Assembly: GCF_003795125.1 (NCBI RefSeq)
Contig: NZ_CP027783.1
Coordinates: 868,001 to 932,000 of the forward strand
DNA from: Tetragenococcus osmophilus
Lineage (GTDB): Bacteria; Bacillota; Bacilli; Lactobacillales; Enterococcaceae
Direction: 5' to 3'
Length of the DNA: 64,000 nt
Part shown: positions 16,696 through 25,997 of the stretch, piece by piece
How the letters are laid out: the number at the start of each line of letters is the position of its first letter
How positions within the stretch are numbered: the stretch's first letter is position 1
The notes under the pieces: model-generated
Databases searched by the model: none
What the model saw: the letters and a program-made list of their open reading frames with translations, nothing else
What the model was told of the DNA's origin: nothing
Position numbers and translations under genes: made by a program

Positions 16696-18252
16696 TTACT
16701 TCGCGTATTCCGTCGCTCGTGTTTCTCTTATAACAGTAACTTTGATATTTCCTGGATAATTTAATTCATTTTCAATTTTCTTACGAATATCTCGGACTAA
16801 ACGAATTGCATCCATATCCGAAATTTCTTTGGGTTTAACCATTACACGTATTTCACGTCCTGCTTGTACAGCAAAACTGTAAGAAACACCTTCAAAACTA
16901 TTGGAAATATTTTCCAAGTTTTCTAACCGACGAATATAATTTTCTAATGACTCACTTCGTGCTCCTGGTCTAGCTGCAGAAAGCGCATCCGCAGCAGCGA
17001 CTAAAACAGACGTAACTGACGTAGCTTCTGTATCTCCGTGATGAGAAGCAATGGCATTAACCACCACAGGATCTTCCCCATATTTAGCGGCCAGCTCAGC
17101 TCCAATCTGTACGTGAGAACCTTCCACTTCATGGTCTATTGCCTTTCCTATATCATGCAAAAGGCCTGCGCGTTTAGCCAATTGCGCATCTTCGCCTACT
17201 TCAGCAGCTAACACTCCAGTTAATTTTGCTACTTCAATAGAATGTTGCAAAACATTTTGACCATAACTCGTTCGAAAATGCATCCGTCCTAATGTTTTAA
17301 TCAGATCTGGATGTATGCTATGTATTCCAATATCAAATACTGCTTGTTCCCCGTATTCGCGAATACGTCCATCCATTTCTTTGCGAGCTTTTTCAACCAT
17401 TTCTTCTATACGAGCAGGGTGAATGCGCCCATCTTGAATCAATTTTTCTAACGCCATACGCGCTGTTTCACGCCGGATTGGATCAAAGCCGGACAATACT
17501 ACCGCTTCTGGCGTATCATCAATAATCAAATCAATACCTGTCAATGTTTCAAGAGTACGAATATTACGTCCTTCACGACCAATAATTCGTCCCTTCATTT
17601 CATCATTTGGTAGAGTAACCACAGAAGCAGTCGTTTCAGAAACTTGATCAGCAGCACTGCTTTGGATAGCCAACGATAATATATTTTTAGCTTTACGATC
17701 AGCTTCATCTTTAGCTCGTTGCTCTGATTCTTTCACCATAACTGTTAATTCATGGTCCAACTCTTCTTCTGTTGATTTCATTATCATTTCTTTTGCATCT
17801 TCTTTTGACAACGCGGCGATTCTTTCTAATTCGCTTTGTTGTTGTTGAATAGTTGCTTCAACCTCTTTTTCTCGCTCGTCAATTAATTGTTGTTTCTCAT
17901 TGGCGTTATTTTCTTTGTCCGTCAATGATTGTTCACGTTTCTCCAAAGAATCATCTTTTCGATCAAGTAATTGTTCTCTTTGCAGTAAGCGATTTTCTTG
18001 CGATTTTAATTCACGTTTATTTTCTTTCAACTCACTTTCAATTTCTGACCGGTATTGCTGATTTTCTTCCTTAGCTTCTAACAACGTTTCTTTTTTCAGA
18101 GTTTCTGCTTCTTTTCTAGCATCTGATAAAATACTTTCAGCGCTTTGCTTAGCGCCTTCTATATCTTTTTGATGACGATATTTTGTGAAAAAAACTCCGC
18201 ATAAAAGTCCGACAATTAAACCGATGATAGCGAGGAGAATGTTAAGCCCCAT
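16696..18252 (-). CDS. rny: Ribonuclease Y
   Basis: Membrane-anchored endoribonuclease that starts mRNA decay in Firmicutes. The 518 residues have an N-terminal transmembrane helix (about 4-24), a long charged coiled coil (about 30-200) rich in Glu, Lys and Gln, a KH domain with [15 protein letters not shown], and an HD domain with HDIGKAID followed by IASHHGDTE. Full length. GGAGGTGA precedes the ATG. It follows recA in the cinA-recA-rny order. The 260 bp between rny and recA (18253-18512) hold the recA terminator and no other clear element. Confidence 0.97.
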   Translation of the reverse strand: MGLNILLAIIGLIVGLLCGVFFTKYRHQKDIEGAKQSAESILSDARKEAETLKKETLLEAKEENQQYRSEIESELKENKRELKSQENRLLQREQLLDRKDDSLEKREQSLTDKENNANEKQQLIDEREKEVEATIQQQQSELERIAALSKEDAKEMIMKSTEEELDHELTVMVKESEQRAKDEADRKAKNILSLAIQSSAADQVSETTASVVTLPNDEMKGRIIGREGRNIRTLETLTGIDLIIDDTPEAVVLSGFDPIRRETARMALEKLIQDGRIHPARIEEMVEKARKEMDGRIREYGEQAVFDIGIHSIHPDLIKTLGRMHFRTSYGQNVLQHSIEVAKLTGVLAAEVGEDAQLAKRAGLLHDIGKAIDHEVEGSHVQIGAELAAKYGEDPVVVNAIASHHGDTEATSVTSVLVAAADALSAARPGARSESLENYIRRLENLENISNSFEGVSYSFAVQAGREIRVMVKPKEISDMDAIRLVRDIRKKIENELNYPGNIKVTVIRETRATEYAK

Positions 18253-18450
18253 TGGTAAATCACCTCCATACTATCTTTTTAGTCTTGTATTTTGTAGTTT
18301 TTTGATAAACAATATTTCTAATAAATTACCAATATGCCTACTTGCATATGTGTGTAGTTCACACAATTTTATTCTAATGTTTGTGGGAAAGAGTGTCAAC
18401 TTAAAAAATAAAAGGTGTTGACTAAGTATTATTTTAAATTAGTTATTTCT

Positions 18451-18502
18451 AAAAAAAAAGACGCTCTTTGTAATAACGAGCGATATCACAAAAAGCATCT
18501 TT
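18451..18502 (-). terminator. Terminator after recA
   Basis: A 15-bp stem (AAAGATGCTTTTTGT with ACAAAGAGCGTCTTT on the minus strand, two G-U pairs) is followed by nine T residues, directly downstream of the recA stop. Confidence 0.9.
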
Positions 18503-18512
18503 TATTTATTAT

Positions 18513-19565
18513 TTACGATTTTTCTTCTAATGGAAGCTCTTCTTGTTCCTCACTTGTTTCAGAATCCTCGTTTTCTTCTCCAATACCATAAGCATTGCGA
18601 ACACGTGTTGATATTTCGGCAACCATCTCAGGACGTTCGTTCATATATTTTTTTACATTTTCTCGCCCTTGTCCGATTCTATCTTCTTTATAAGAATACC
18701 AAGCACCACTTTTATCAATGATCTCTTTTTCTACAGCCATATCCAGTAATTCACCAACTTGTGAAATACCTTCGCCATACATAATATCCACTTCTGCTCT
18801 TTTGAATGGAGGCGCAACCTTGTTTTTTACAACTTTAAGTTTCGCACGGTTTCCAATAATGTCCGTTCCTGATTTTAACTGTTCAGCACGACGAACTTCT
18901 AACCGAACTGTAGAATAAAATTTCAAAGCACGTCCACCGGGAGTCGTTTCTGGGCTCCCAAACATAACGCCGACTTTTTCACGAATTTGGTTAATAAATA
19001 AAGCAATCGTTTTTGTTTTATTAATCGAACCGGATAATTTACGTAGAGCTTGAGACATCAAACGTGCTTGTAAGCCAACGTGAGTATCACCCATTTCGCC
19101 ATCAATTTCTGCTCTGGGAACTAAAGCCGCCACAGAATCAACAACAACAATATCAACGGCACCACTTGAAACTAATGCATCAGCAATTTCTAAACCTTGT
19201 TCGCCAGTGTCAGGTTGTGATAATAATAATTCATCAATATCAACGCCTAAATGTTCGGCGTATTGTGGATCTAGCGCATTTTCTGCGTCAATAAAAGCAG
19301 CTGTGCCACCTTGTTTTTGAACTTCAGCCACAGCATGAAGGGCAACGGTCGTTTTCCCAGAACTTTCAGGACCGTATACTTCGACAATTCTGCCTCTTGG
19401 GTAACCACCGACTCCTAATGCCACATCTAATGCTAGAGAACCACTAGGAATAGTTGAAATTTGTTGATCTGCTTTTTCGCCTAATTTCATAATCGAGCCT
19501 TTACCAAAATTCTTCTCAATTTTTTTTAATGCAGTATCTAGTGCTGCTTTACGGTCATCTGCCAA
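18513..19565 (-). CDS. recA: Recombinase A
   Basis: ATP-dependent strand-exchange protein and trigger of LexA self-cleavage. The 350 residues include Walker [23 protein letters not shown], Walker [13 protein letters not shown] and the L2 loop [13 protein letters not shown]. The C-terminal tail is very acidic, as usual. The start is a TTG ([10 protein letters not shown]) 10 nt after AGGAGG; no ATG is suitably placed. The gene has its own promoter and a LexA-type box in the short gap after cinA. Confidence 0.98.
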   Translation of the reverse strand: MADDRKAALDTALKKIEKNFGKGSIMKLGEKADQQISTIPSGSLALDVALGVGGYPRGRIVEVYGPESSGKTTVALHAVAEVQKQGGTAAFIDAENALDPQYAEHLGVDIDELLLSQPDTGEQGLEIADALVSSGAVDIVVVDSVAALVPRAEIDGEMGDTHVGLQARLMSQALRKLSGSINKTKTIALFINQIREKVGVMFGSPETTPGGRALKFYSTVRLEVRRAEQLKSGTDIIGNRAKLKVVKNKVAPPFKRAEVDIMYGEGISQVGELLDMAVEKEIIDKSGAWYSYKEDRIGQGRENVKKYMNERPEMVAEISTRVRNAYGIGEENEDSETSEEQEELPLEEKS

Positions 19566-19625
19566 TTAAGATAAACCTCCTTATATTGTTAAAAACTACT
19601 TATTTACTCATCTAATCGTATACCT

Positions 19626-19654
19626 ATCATAGTCTTTTTTTTTTAAAAAAGCAA
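19626..19654 (-). promoter_or_regulatory. Promoter of recA
   Basis: Minus strand TTGCTT (19649-19654), 17-bp spacer of A/T runs, TATGAT (19626-19631), about 60 bp upstream of the recA start. Confidence 0.65.
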
Positions 19655-19662
19655 GGAAAAAG

Positions 19663-19676
19663 CGAACAAATATTCG
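19663..19676. promoter_or_regulatory. LexA (DinR) box of recA
   Basis: CGAACAAATATTCG matches the Gram-positive SOS box CGAACRNRYGTTYG at 13 of 14 positions and lies 8 bp upstream of the recA -35 box. Confidence 0.7.
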
Positions 19677-19679
19677 TAT

Positions 19680-20921
19680 TTATTTTATTAACTTTCTTCG
19701 TAATAAATCTAAGCCGGTCATTACTGCGCTATTACGTATATAGTTTCGGTCACGATTAAAATGATACAAGTGACTTTCTACATGATTCTTAGTTGCTATT
19801 GCGATCCAAACCGTACCTGCTTTTTGTCCTTCCAAAGAATCAGGTCCTGCAACCCCTGTAAATGAAAGAGCAAAATCACTTCCCGCAAGCTTTTGGGCTT
19901 GTTGTGCCATCGCTTCTGCACATTCTTTACTAACTGTTCCATATTTTTTTAAAAGCGTCGCATCAATTTCAAGAAATTGGGCTTTCGTTTCCTCTGAATA
20001 TGTTACAAACCCGCCTGGATAAACTGCAGAAGCGCCAGGAATGCTCCCTAACAGCGCTTGGAAGCTCCCAGCTGTTAAGCTTTCTGCTGCACTTACTGTT
20101 TGCCGATTTTCTTTCAATAAACGAACTACTACTTGCGCTAAGGAGTTATTTTCTCCATATCCATAGAAAAAGTCACCCACCCGACTTAATATTTCTTTTT
20201 CTAATTGGTCAAGTTTTTGTTTGCCTTCAGATTCATCTAATGTGTTCACAGTTAAACGTAAAGTAACTTCATTAGGTTTTGCATAGGAGGCCAGTGTTGG
20301 GTTTGTCTGTTGTTTAATCAAATCAGCTAATTTAGTGACAAGTTCTGATTCTCCAATACCATAAAAACGTAAAACTCGTGAAATCAATTGTTCATCTTGT
20401 TGAAAATGACGTTTTAACAAAGGAATCGCTTCGTTGAAAAACATCGGTTTTAGCTCATTAGGTGGACCTGGTAATAAGAGATAAGAAGGGCCATTTTCAG
20501 ATTGATAGAAAATGCCTACAGCTAAGCCTGTACTATTTTGTAAAGATTCACCATCTTTAAAAACTAGGGCTTGTAGACGGTTATTTTCTGTCATTGGACG
20601 TTCTCTTTTTTCAAAAAAGGCTAATAAATTTTGATATCCCCTTTCATCAAATACTAGTTCTTCTTTGACATGCTCAGCAGTTACTTGTTTGGTCAAGTCA
20701 TCATCTGTTGGACCTAAGCCGCCACATAAAACAATTAAATCACTTCGTTGATCGGCTAAATTCAGCACTTCTTCCAAACGTTTTGGATTATCTCCAACCA
20801 CACTTTGGTAATAAACTTCCATACCTAAGCCTGCTAGTTCTTCTGCTAAAAATGTCGTGTTAGTATTGTTAATTTGTCCTAATAAAATTTCTGTACCTAC
20901 TGCTATGATTTCTGCTTTCAT
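19680..20921 (-). CDS. cinA: Competence/damage-inducible protein CinA
   Basis: The 413 residues have an N-terminal MoaB-like domain ([25 protein letters not shown]) and a C-terminal nicotinamide-nucleotide amidase (PncC) domain with [20 protein letters not shown] and [10 protein letters not shown]. CinA enzymes act on NMN and ADP-ribose; in naturally competent relatives the gene is co-expressed with recA. It ends 114 bp before recA, which has its own promoter. Confidence 0.95.
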   Translation of the reverse strand: MKAEIIAVGTEILLGQINNTNTTFLAEELAGLGMEVYYQSVVGDNPKRLEEVLNLADQRSDLIVLCGGLGPTDDDLTKQVTAEHVKEELVFDERGYQNLLAFFEKRERPMTENNRLQALVFKDGESLQNSTGLAVGIFYQSENGPSYLLLPGPPNELKPMFFNEAIPLLKRHFQQDEQLISRVLRFYGIGESELVTKLADLIKQQTNPTLASYAKPNEVTLRLTVNTLDESEGKQKLDQLEKEILSRVGDFFYGYGENNSLAQVVVRLLKENRQTVSAAESLTAGSFQALLGSIPGASAVYPGGFVTYSEETKAQFLEIDATLLKKYGTVSKECAEAMAQQAQKLAGSDFALSFTGVAGPDSLEGQKAGTVWIAIATKNHVESHLYHFNRDRNYIRNSAVMTGLDLLRRKLIK

Positions 20922-21005
20922 TTTCCTCGCTCCTACTAATAAATACGCAAAAAAATCTCATTTCCATTTTAAAATAAATAAATTTTTTTCTCGAATTTTA
21001 TGGTT

Positions 21006-21058
21006 GAAAAAAACGAATGGACAGCAAACGTATCATTAACGGCCGCCCACTCGTTTTT
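21006..21058 (-). terminator. Terminator after pgsA
   Basis: AAAAACGAGTGG (21047-21058) pairs with CCATTCGTTTTT (21009-21020, one G-U pair), followed by T residues on the minus strand. It separates pgsA from cinA. Confidence 0.85.
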
Positions 21059-21060
21059 AA

Positions 21061-21642
21061 TTACATTGAACCTTTAAATACACCAGCATTTTTGACAAAG
21101 TAATCCACTCCTGAATACAGAGTGAAAAATAAACAAATATACAATAAAATTTGTCCTATAGGAAGAGAGATGAAGTTAAAAGGCACATTATTAATATATA
21201 AAAAGATAATAGCAAACATCTGTGTAGCTGTTTTAATTTTTCCTGGCCATGCTGCTGCCATCACACTGCCATTTTGTTCCACAATTAATAAACGTAAACC
21301 CGTAATCGCTAATTCACGACATACGATAATAGCCACAATCCAGCCAGGGGCTTTGCCTAACTCAGCTAATAAAATAAAAGCTGTCATAACTAGCATTTTG
21401 TCTGCTAACGGATCAGCGAATTTACCGAAATTGGTTACCAATCCTCGGTTACGTGCAATCTTCCCATCAAGCCAGTCAGTAAAACTTGCCACAGCAAAAA
21501 TCACTGCGCCAACTAAATTAGTCACAGCTAACTGTGTGTCTCCTACTGACAACATTCCCCAATCAATAGGTGCAACAACAACTACCATAAAAATTGGAAT
21601 CATTAGCATTCTGACAACAGTAAGTTTATTTGGTAAATTCAA
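21061..21642 (-). CDS. pgsA: CDP-diacylglycerol--glycerol-3-phosphate 3-phosphatidyltransferase PgsA
   Basis: Makes phosphatidylglycerol phosphate, the committed step to phosphatidylglycerol and cardiolipin. The 193-residue membrane protein has the CDP-alcohol phosphotransferase signature with all its Asp, Gly and Arg residues, in the segment from DWLDGKIAR to FADPLADK, and about five hydrophobic helices. It follows the rodZ-like gene on the same strand, as in the conserved Firmicutes cluster. Confidence 0.96.
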   Translation of the reverse strand: MNLPNKLTVVRMLMIPIFMVVVVAPIDWGMLSVGDTQLAVTNLVGAVIFAVASFTDWLDGKIARNRGLVTNFGKFADPLADKMLVMTAFILLAELGKAPGWIVAIIVCRELAITGLRLLIVEQNGSVMAAAWPGKIKTATQMFAIIFLYINNVPFNFISLPIGQILLYICLFFTLYSGVDYFVKNAGVFKGSM

Positions 21643-21710
21643 TTTATAACCCTCATACCATTAATAAAATTAACGATATATTCCTTTCCTTTGTTATTCA
21701 AATACTTCAA

Positions 21711-22595
21711 TTAATCCTGATACGTTACTTCAAAGTTCAAATTCTTTTGCAATGCCTCGTAATCAGGGTCATCAAAATCAACTTCTTGACCGTTTACTTC
21801 AAGATCCACGTTTGCACTAGCGCCTAAAGTAACAACAAAATTTTCTGTGCTCTCAGGTATTGTTGTACTTTCAATTTGCCCTGGCTGCAACGTTTCTTGT
21901 AAAGTATAATCCCCATTAACAGAAACTCCAACCCAAGCACGGTCATTTTTTCCTGTAATTTCTAATTCTAGCGGATCTTCAGCATCCGTTACTTGAATTG
22001 TTGCTTGCGATTGCGTTGAGTCTTCCATCGAAACTTCCATTTCGTCCTCTTCAGAAGAACTTGTTGTTTCAGTCGATTCCGTACTTTCTTGCTCAGAAGA
22101 CTGCTCCTGCTCTTGTTCACTTGTAACAGAGCCATCCACTTGTAAGGAAGAAGCTGTTTGGCTAATAACTGGATCAGAGTTACGATCTTGCCAAGCTGCA
22201 TAAGCAATAACCCCTACAATCATAAACGCAATAAAACCTAATAAAACCACCGGAAGGTAATCTCGCGTTGTTCTTGTACGAGACTTTTCTTCGTGTAATG
22301 CTTTTCTAGAACCTTGAACAGTTTCAGGTTGAGCTCGCCTTGATTCTGAGCCAATCTCATCTTTTCCGTCATAAAGATCAACGAGAAAATCACCGTTTTC
22401 CCCTACAGCTTCGGCATACTGACGAATAAATGTGCGTACGTAGTAAGCCCCTGGCAATGCTTCAAAATTACCGCTTTCGATCGCTTCCAGGTAACGTTTT
22501 TGGATTTTTGTTTTTTGTTGTAGCTCGTCAATACTAATATTTTTATTTAAACGAGCCTGCCGCAGTCTGTCACCGATTATGATTTCATTACCCAC
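21711..22595 (-). CDS. RodZ-like helix-turn-helix membrane protein (YmfM)
   Basis: Cytoskeleton-linked cell-shape protein family. The 294 residues have an N-terminal HTH_25 domain (IGDRLRQARLNKNISIDELQQKTKIQ), one transmembrane helix (LPVVLLGFIAFMIVGVIAYA), a Ser/Glu/Gln-rich outer linker, and a C-terminal DUF4115 beta domain. GTG at 22595 follows GGAGAAG at 8 nt. The frame opens earlier at a TTG (22628), but that lies at the predicted transcription start, so it is unlikely. An IS1634-family element sits immediately upstream, and its 47-bp target duplication appears to keep the promoter. Confidence 0.85.
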   Translation of the reverse strand: MGNEIIIGDRLRQARLNKNISIDELQQKTKIQKRYLEAIESGNFEALPGAYYVRTFIRQYAEAVGENGDFLVDLYDGKDEIGSESRRAQPETVQGSRKALHEEKSRTRTTRDYLPVVLLGFIAFMIVGVIAYAAWQDRNSDPVISQTASSLQVDGSVTSEQEQEQSSEQESTESTETTSSSEEDEMEVSMEDSTQSQATIQVTDAEDPLELEITGKNDRAWVGVSVNGDYTLQETLQPGQIESTTIPESTENFVVTLGASANVDLEVNGQEVDFDDPDYEALQKNLNFEVTYQD

Positions 22596-22626
22596 GCGTA
22601 CATCTTCTCCAGTCTTTTTTGATATC

Positions 22627-22673
22627 AATTTATTTTAGAATACCATAAAAAAGCTCAACAAAGTAAATAATTC
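22627..22673. repeat. Target-site duplication, left copy (47 bp)
   Basis: Identical over 47 bp to 24633-24679 and directly abutting the insertion element. On the minus strand it contains TTGTTG, 18 bp, TAAAAT, a plausible promoter for the rodZ-like gene. Long and variable duplications are known for IS1634-family elements. Confidence 0.93.
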
Positions 22674-22708
22674 GGGGATTTGACACTTCATTTTTAGCAT
22701 GCTTCATT

Positions 22709-22736
22709 AAAAGCCTATCAAACAGGCTTTTTTTTA
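22709..22736 (+). terminator. Inward-facing terminator at the left end of the IS
   Basis: AAAAGCCT and AGGCTTTT flank a 7-nt loop and are followed by more T residues. Transcripts entering from the left would stop before the transposase. Such protective hairpins are common in insertion sequences. Confidence 0.7.
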
Positions 22737-22817
22737 TGATTTTTTTGTCAAGTTTTTAATTTTATTTGTAGCAATATGTAGTAATGTATGGTATAATGAA
22801 GAAAAGAAGGTGATGGA

Positions 22818-24554
22818 ATGCGCGTCCAAGTATCAAAATCCAAAAATTCGGAGTCGCTCTATATCTCAAAAGCCGTTCGTATCGATGGCAAGAGTACGTC
22901 GAAAGTGGTGGAAAGATTAGGAACCCTCGAAGAAGTGAAGCAAAAGGCCCAAGGACAAGATCCCTATGAATGGGCTCGTGAACGCGCTAAGGTACTGACC
23001 GAACAAGAAAAAAATCAAGCTCGCGAGGTTTTAGTGAAGTTTTCTCCTCATAAGCAGATTTCAGCGAATCAACAGGTCTCTTTCAATGGCGGTTATCTTT
23101 TCCTGCAACAATTGTATTACCAACTCGGACTGGATAAAATTTGCGCTACCATTCAAAGCCAATATAAAACGACTTTTGATCTCAACGCCGTGCTTTCTCA
23201 ACTAATTTATTCGCGTATTCTTTTCCCTGGTTCGAAACAACAAGCGTTTCATAAAAAAGACAAATACCTTGAGTCGCCGTCTCTAGACCTCCAACATTTT
23301 TATCGTGCGTTAGAAATCCTAGCCAAAGAAAACGACCTAATTCAAGCACAACTTTATAAAAACAGCCGCAAAGTGGTCGATCGTAACACCCAAATTCTTT
23401 ATTATGACTGTACGAATTTCTTCTTTGAAATTGAGCAAGAAGATCCCTTTCGAAAATACGGCAAGTCGAAAGAAAATCGCCCCAACCCAATTGTTCAGAT
23501 GGGCTTATTTATCGATGGCAACGGCGTTCCCCTGGCTTTTGACTTAAGCAGTGGCAACACCAATGAACAAGGGACGTTAAAACCGTTGGAAAAGAAAATC
23601 TTGCAAGATTTCTCCCTTTCGAAAATGGTGATTTGTACAGACGCGGGGTTATCCTCGACCGAAAACCGAAAATTCAACAACGTTCAAAATCGAGCCTTTA
23701 TCACCACGCAGTCGGTCAAAAAATTGAAAAAGCATTTGAAAGATTGGGCCTTAGGACAGACCGGATGGAAAATTGTAGGCGATTCTTCTTCGAAAGAATA
23801 TACGCTAAGAGAAGTAGACGCCTTAGGCGCTAAAAAGCAGACCTTTTTTAAAGAACGTTGGATTCATGAAGACGGCTTAGAACAACGCATGATCGTTTCC
23901 TATTCTTTAAAATATAAAGAATACCAAGAAAAAATACGTCAACGACAAGTCGAACGCGCGGAAAAACTCATTCAGTCCGGACAGAAATTACCCAAAAAGA
24001 AAAATTCCAACGACGTCAAACGTTTTATCAAACGAACATCGGTCACCCAAGAAGGAGAAAAAGCGGAAAAAGACGTGTTATCACTCGACACGTCTGTCAT
24101 CGAAGAAGAAGCACGCTATGATGGGTTTTATGCCGTTTGTACGAATTTGAACGATCCCGTGGAAAAGATCATTCAAGTGAACCACCAACGATGGGAAATC
24201 GAAGAAACCTTTCGCATCATGAAAAGTGAATTTGATGCTCGGCCCGTTTATCTCAGTCGAGAAGATCGTATCCGTGCGCATTTCATTACTTGTTTTATGG
24301 CCATGATGATTTTTCGTCTCTTAGAAAAACGCTTAGATTCGCCGGATAGCTATTGTGAAATCATTGAAACGTTAAGAGAAATGAACTTTTATCAAATTAC
24401 AGGCGAAGGCGTTATTCCGACTTATACGAGAACCGATCTCACCGATCGACTCCATGAGCAAGCCGGCTTTCGAACCGATTATCAAATTTTGCCGCAAAAA
24501 AGTTTGAAAAAAATTTTTAAGCAAACCAAATCGGGAAATATTACTACATTTTGA
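22818..24554 (+). CDS. IS1634-family DDE transposase
   Basis: The 578-residue protein carries the IS4-superfamily catalytic elements: first Asp in YYDCTNFFFE, second Asp in VICTDAGLSS, and the third acidic residue in the Y(2)R(3)E(6)K-type block RWEIEETFRIMKSEF. The N-terminal region (about residues 1-60) is short and basic. A good TATAAT lies about 25 bp upstream and AAGGTGA precedes the ATG. Intact, so the element may still be active. Base use is slightly richer in GC than the surrounding genes, in keeping with acquisition. Confidence 0.93.
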   Translation: MRVQVSKSKNSESLYISKAVRIDGKSTSKVVERLGTLEEVKQKAQGQDPYEWARERAKVLTEQEKNQAREVLVKFSPHKQISANQQVSFNGGYLFLQQLYYQLGLDKICATIQSQYKTTFDLNAVLSQLIYSRILFPGSKQQAFHKKDKYLESPSLDLQHFYRALEILAKENDLIQAQLYKNSRKVVDRNTQILYYDCTNFFFEIEQEDPFRKYGKSKENRPNPIVQMGLFIDGNGVPLAFDLSSGNTNEQGTLKPLEKKILQDFSLSKMVICTDAGLSSTENRKFNNVQNRAFITTQSVKKLKKHLKDWALGQTGWKIVGDSSSKEYTLREVDALGAKKQTFFKERWIHEDGLEQRMIVSYSLKYKEYQEKIRQRQVERAEKLIQSGQKLPKKKNSNDVKRFIKRTSVTQEGEKAEKDVLSLDTSVIEEEARYDGFYAVCTNLNDPVEKIIQVNHQRWEIEETFRIMKSEFDARPVYLSREDRIRAHFITCFMAMMIFRLLEKRLDSPDSYCEIIETLREMNFYQITGEGVIPTYTRTDLTDRLHEQAGFRTDYQILPQKSLKKIFKQTKSGNITTF

Positions 24555-24568
24555 AACCTACGATAAAA

Positions 24569-24610
24569 GGCTTAAACCCTTGATAAAATAAGGGTCTAAG
24601 TCTTTTTTTC
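24569..24610 (+). terminator. Terminator of the transposase gene
   Basis: GGCTTAAACCCTT pairs with AAGGGTCTAAGTC (one mismatch), followed by seven T residues, just after the transposase stop. Confidence 0.8.
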
Positions 24611-24632
24611 TATTATAAGTGTTAAATTCAGG

Positions 24633-24679
24633 AATTTATTTTAGAATACCATAAAAAAGCTCAACAAAGTAAATAATTC
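24633..24679. repeat. Target-site duplication, right copy (47 bp)
   Basis: Second copy of the 47-bp direct repeat, directly after the right end of the insertion sequence and 19 bp before the ymfH stop codon. Identical to the left copy, which suggests a recent insertion. Confidence 0.93.
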
Positions 24680-24698
24680 ATTTACTTTCAAACAAATT

Positions 24699-25997
24699 TT
24701 AAACTTCTTTTTCCGGTGCTAAATAAAATTTTGCAATAGACTCTTTTTGTAATAGACGCTTACCAGCATTAAGGCAATCATGTAATTGAATTGAGTCAAT
24801 GATTTCTGGCAAATCAAATAATGTTAATTCCCCAAAAAGTTCTTGAGTAAATTGATTGGCAATGTATTCTAATGAATTAAGTGATTGAAAGTATTTCCCT
24901 AACATTTTCTTTTTTAATCGTGTTAAATTTGCCTCATTTACTTCTTTTTCTTCAGCAAAATTTAAAAGGATTTGCTCAATTTCATTAAAGAACGCTTCTG
25001 GTTGCTCAGTGTCACTAGAAAAGTCAGCCAGATAAAAACTACGATCAAACAGAAATTCAAAATCAAAACTATCGTCAATAACACCTTTTTGATATAAGTC
25101 CAAGTAATTCTTACTCGTATTTCCCAAAAGTAATTGCAATAGCAAATTTATAGCTGTACGAAAACGTAATTGTTCTTTATTTCCTTGTGGTAAATTATCT
25201 TCAAACCCCTTTACACCAAGGATAGCTTTTGGTCGAGTCACCGGCATAATATCAGAAGAGAAAGAAACGATATCATCGGTTGTTTCTTCTGGGAAATACC
25301 GATGAATTGTAGGACTTGAAGGAAAGCTTTTAGATTCTTGATTATCTTCAATCCAAGACATTGTTTCTTGTACATCAATATTACCTATAACAAAAAGGAT
25401 CATATTACTAGGATGATAAAATGTCTGGTAAGATTTATATAAATCTTCTACAGTAATCTGGTCGATACTTTCCACTGTGCCAGCAATGTCAATATGAAGA
25501 GGATGCTTAGGGTAAAGGTTTTGTAAAAGACCAAAAAACAAACGCCAATCTGGATCATCCTGGTACATTTGTATTTCTTGAGCAATAATTCCCTTTTCTT
25601 TTTCCACTGTTTCTGGCGTAAAATAGGGCGCTTGAACAAAGTTAAGTAATGTCAATAAATTTTCTTTAATATTATCTGTAGCAGAAAACAGATAACTTGT
25701 TTTAGTAAAACTAGTAAAAGCATTAGCTGAAGCGCCTAAACGACCGAATTCTTGAAATGTATCTCCTTCTTTTTTTTCAAACATTTTATGTTCTAAAAAA
25801 TGAGCGATACCGTCCGGTACTTTTTGAGGCTCTTCCTCTTGAACACTAAATTCATTATCAATTGAGCCATAATTTGTACTAAATAATCCATAAGTTTTAT
25901 GAAATTCTCTTTTCGGTAAAAGAAATACCTTTAGTCCATTATCAAGAGTTTGAGTATATAGTTTTTCATTAAGATTAGAGTAAACTTTTTTATTCAT
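24699..25997 (-). CDS. M16-family zinc peptidase YmfH
   Basis: Processing-peptidase-like protein of 432 residues with the inverted zinc motif HFLEH in GIAHFLEHKMFEK (near residue 70) and the downstream Glu in KGIIAQEIQMYQDDP. In the family it pairs with YmfF, which lacks the zinc site; the two genes overlap here by 8 bp. Cytoplasmic, with no signal peptide. The natural substrate is uncertain, although relatives process small peptide signals. It was probably followed directly by the rodZ-like gene before the insertion sequence arrived. Confidence 0.9.
   Translation of the reverse strand: MNKKVYSNLNEKLYTQTLDNGLKVFLLPKREFHKTYGLFSTNYGSIDNEFSVQEEEPQKVPDGIAHFLEHKMFEKKEGDTFQEFGRLGASANAFTSFTKTSYLFSATDNIKENLLTLLNFVQAPYFTPETVEKEKGIIAQEIQMYQDDPDWRLFFGLLQNLYPKHPLHIDIAGTVESIDQITVEDLYKSYQTFYHPSNMILFVIGNIDVQETMSWIEDNQESKSFPSSPTIHRYFPEETTDDIVSFSSDIMPVTRPKAILGVKGFEDNLPQGNKEQLRFRTAINLLLQLLLGNTSKNYLDLYQKGVIDDSFDFEFLFDRSFYLADFSSDTEQPEAFFNEIEQILLNFAEEKEVNEANLTRLKKKMLGKYFQSLNSLEYIANQFTQELFGELTLFDLPEIIDSIQLHDCLNAGKRLLQKESIAKFYLAPEKEV

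Larger units (their letters stand above)
22674..24632 (+). mobile_element. IS1634-family insertion sequence (about 1.96 kb)
   Basis: Bounded by 47-bp direct repeats. The ends are imperfect inverted repeats: the left end reads CGGGGATTTGACACTT (counting the shared C) and the right end, complemented, CCTGAATTTAACACTT, 12 of 16 matching. It holds one transposase gene with a terminator hairpin near each end (22709-22731 and 24569-24610), which would shield it from outside transcription. It sits between ymfH and the rodZ-like gene, splitting a normally compact cluster without breaking a gene. Confidence 0.92.

Noticed and set aside
18513-19565. Intein in recA or dnaB
   Set aside because: Both proteins have normal length and uninterrupted motifs.
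21122-21649. Plus-strand open frame of 175 codons opposite pgsA
   Set aside because: Antisense shadow; pgsA has clear motifs in the other strand.
23182-23490. Minus-strand open frame inside the transposase gene
   Set aside because: Shadow of the transposase frame without a start signal; protein composition is unlike a real protein.
22595-24699. Insertion sequence inactivating the rodZ-like gene or ymfH
   Set aside because: Both frames are intact; the element lies between them and the duplication keeps the upstream region.
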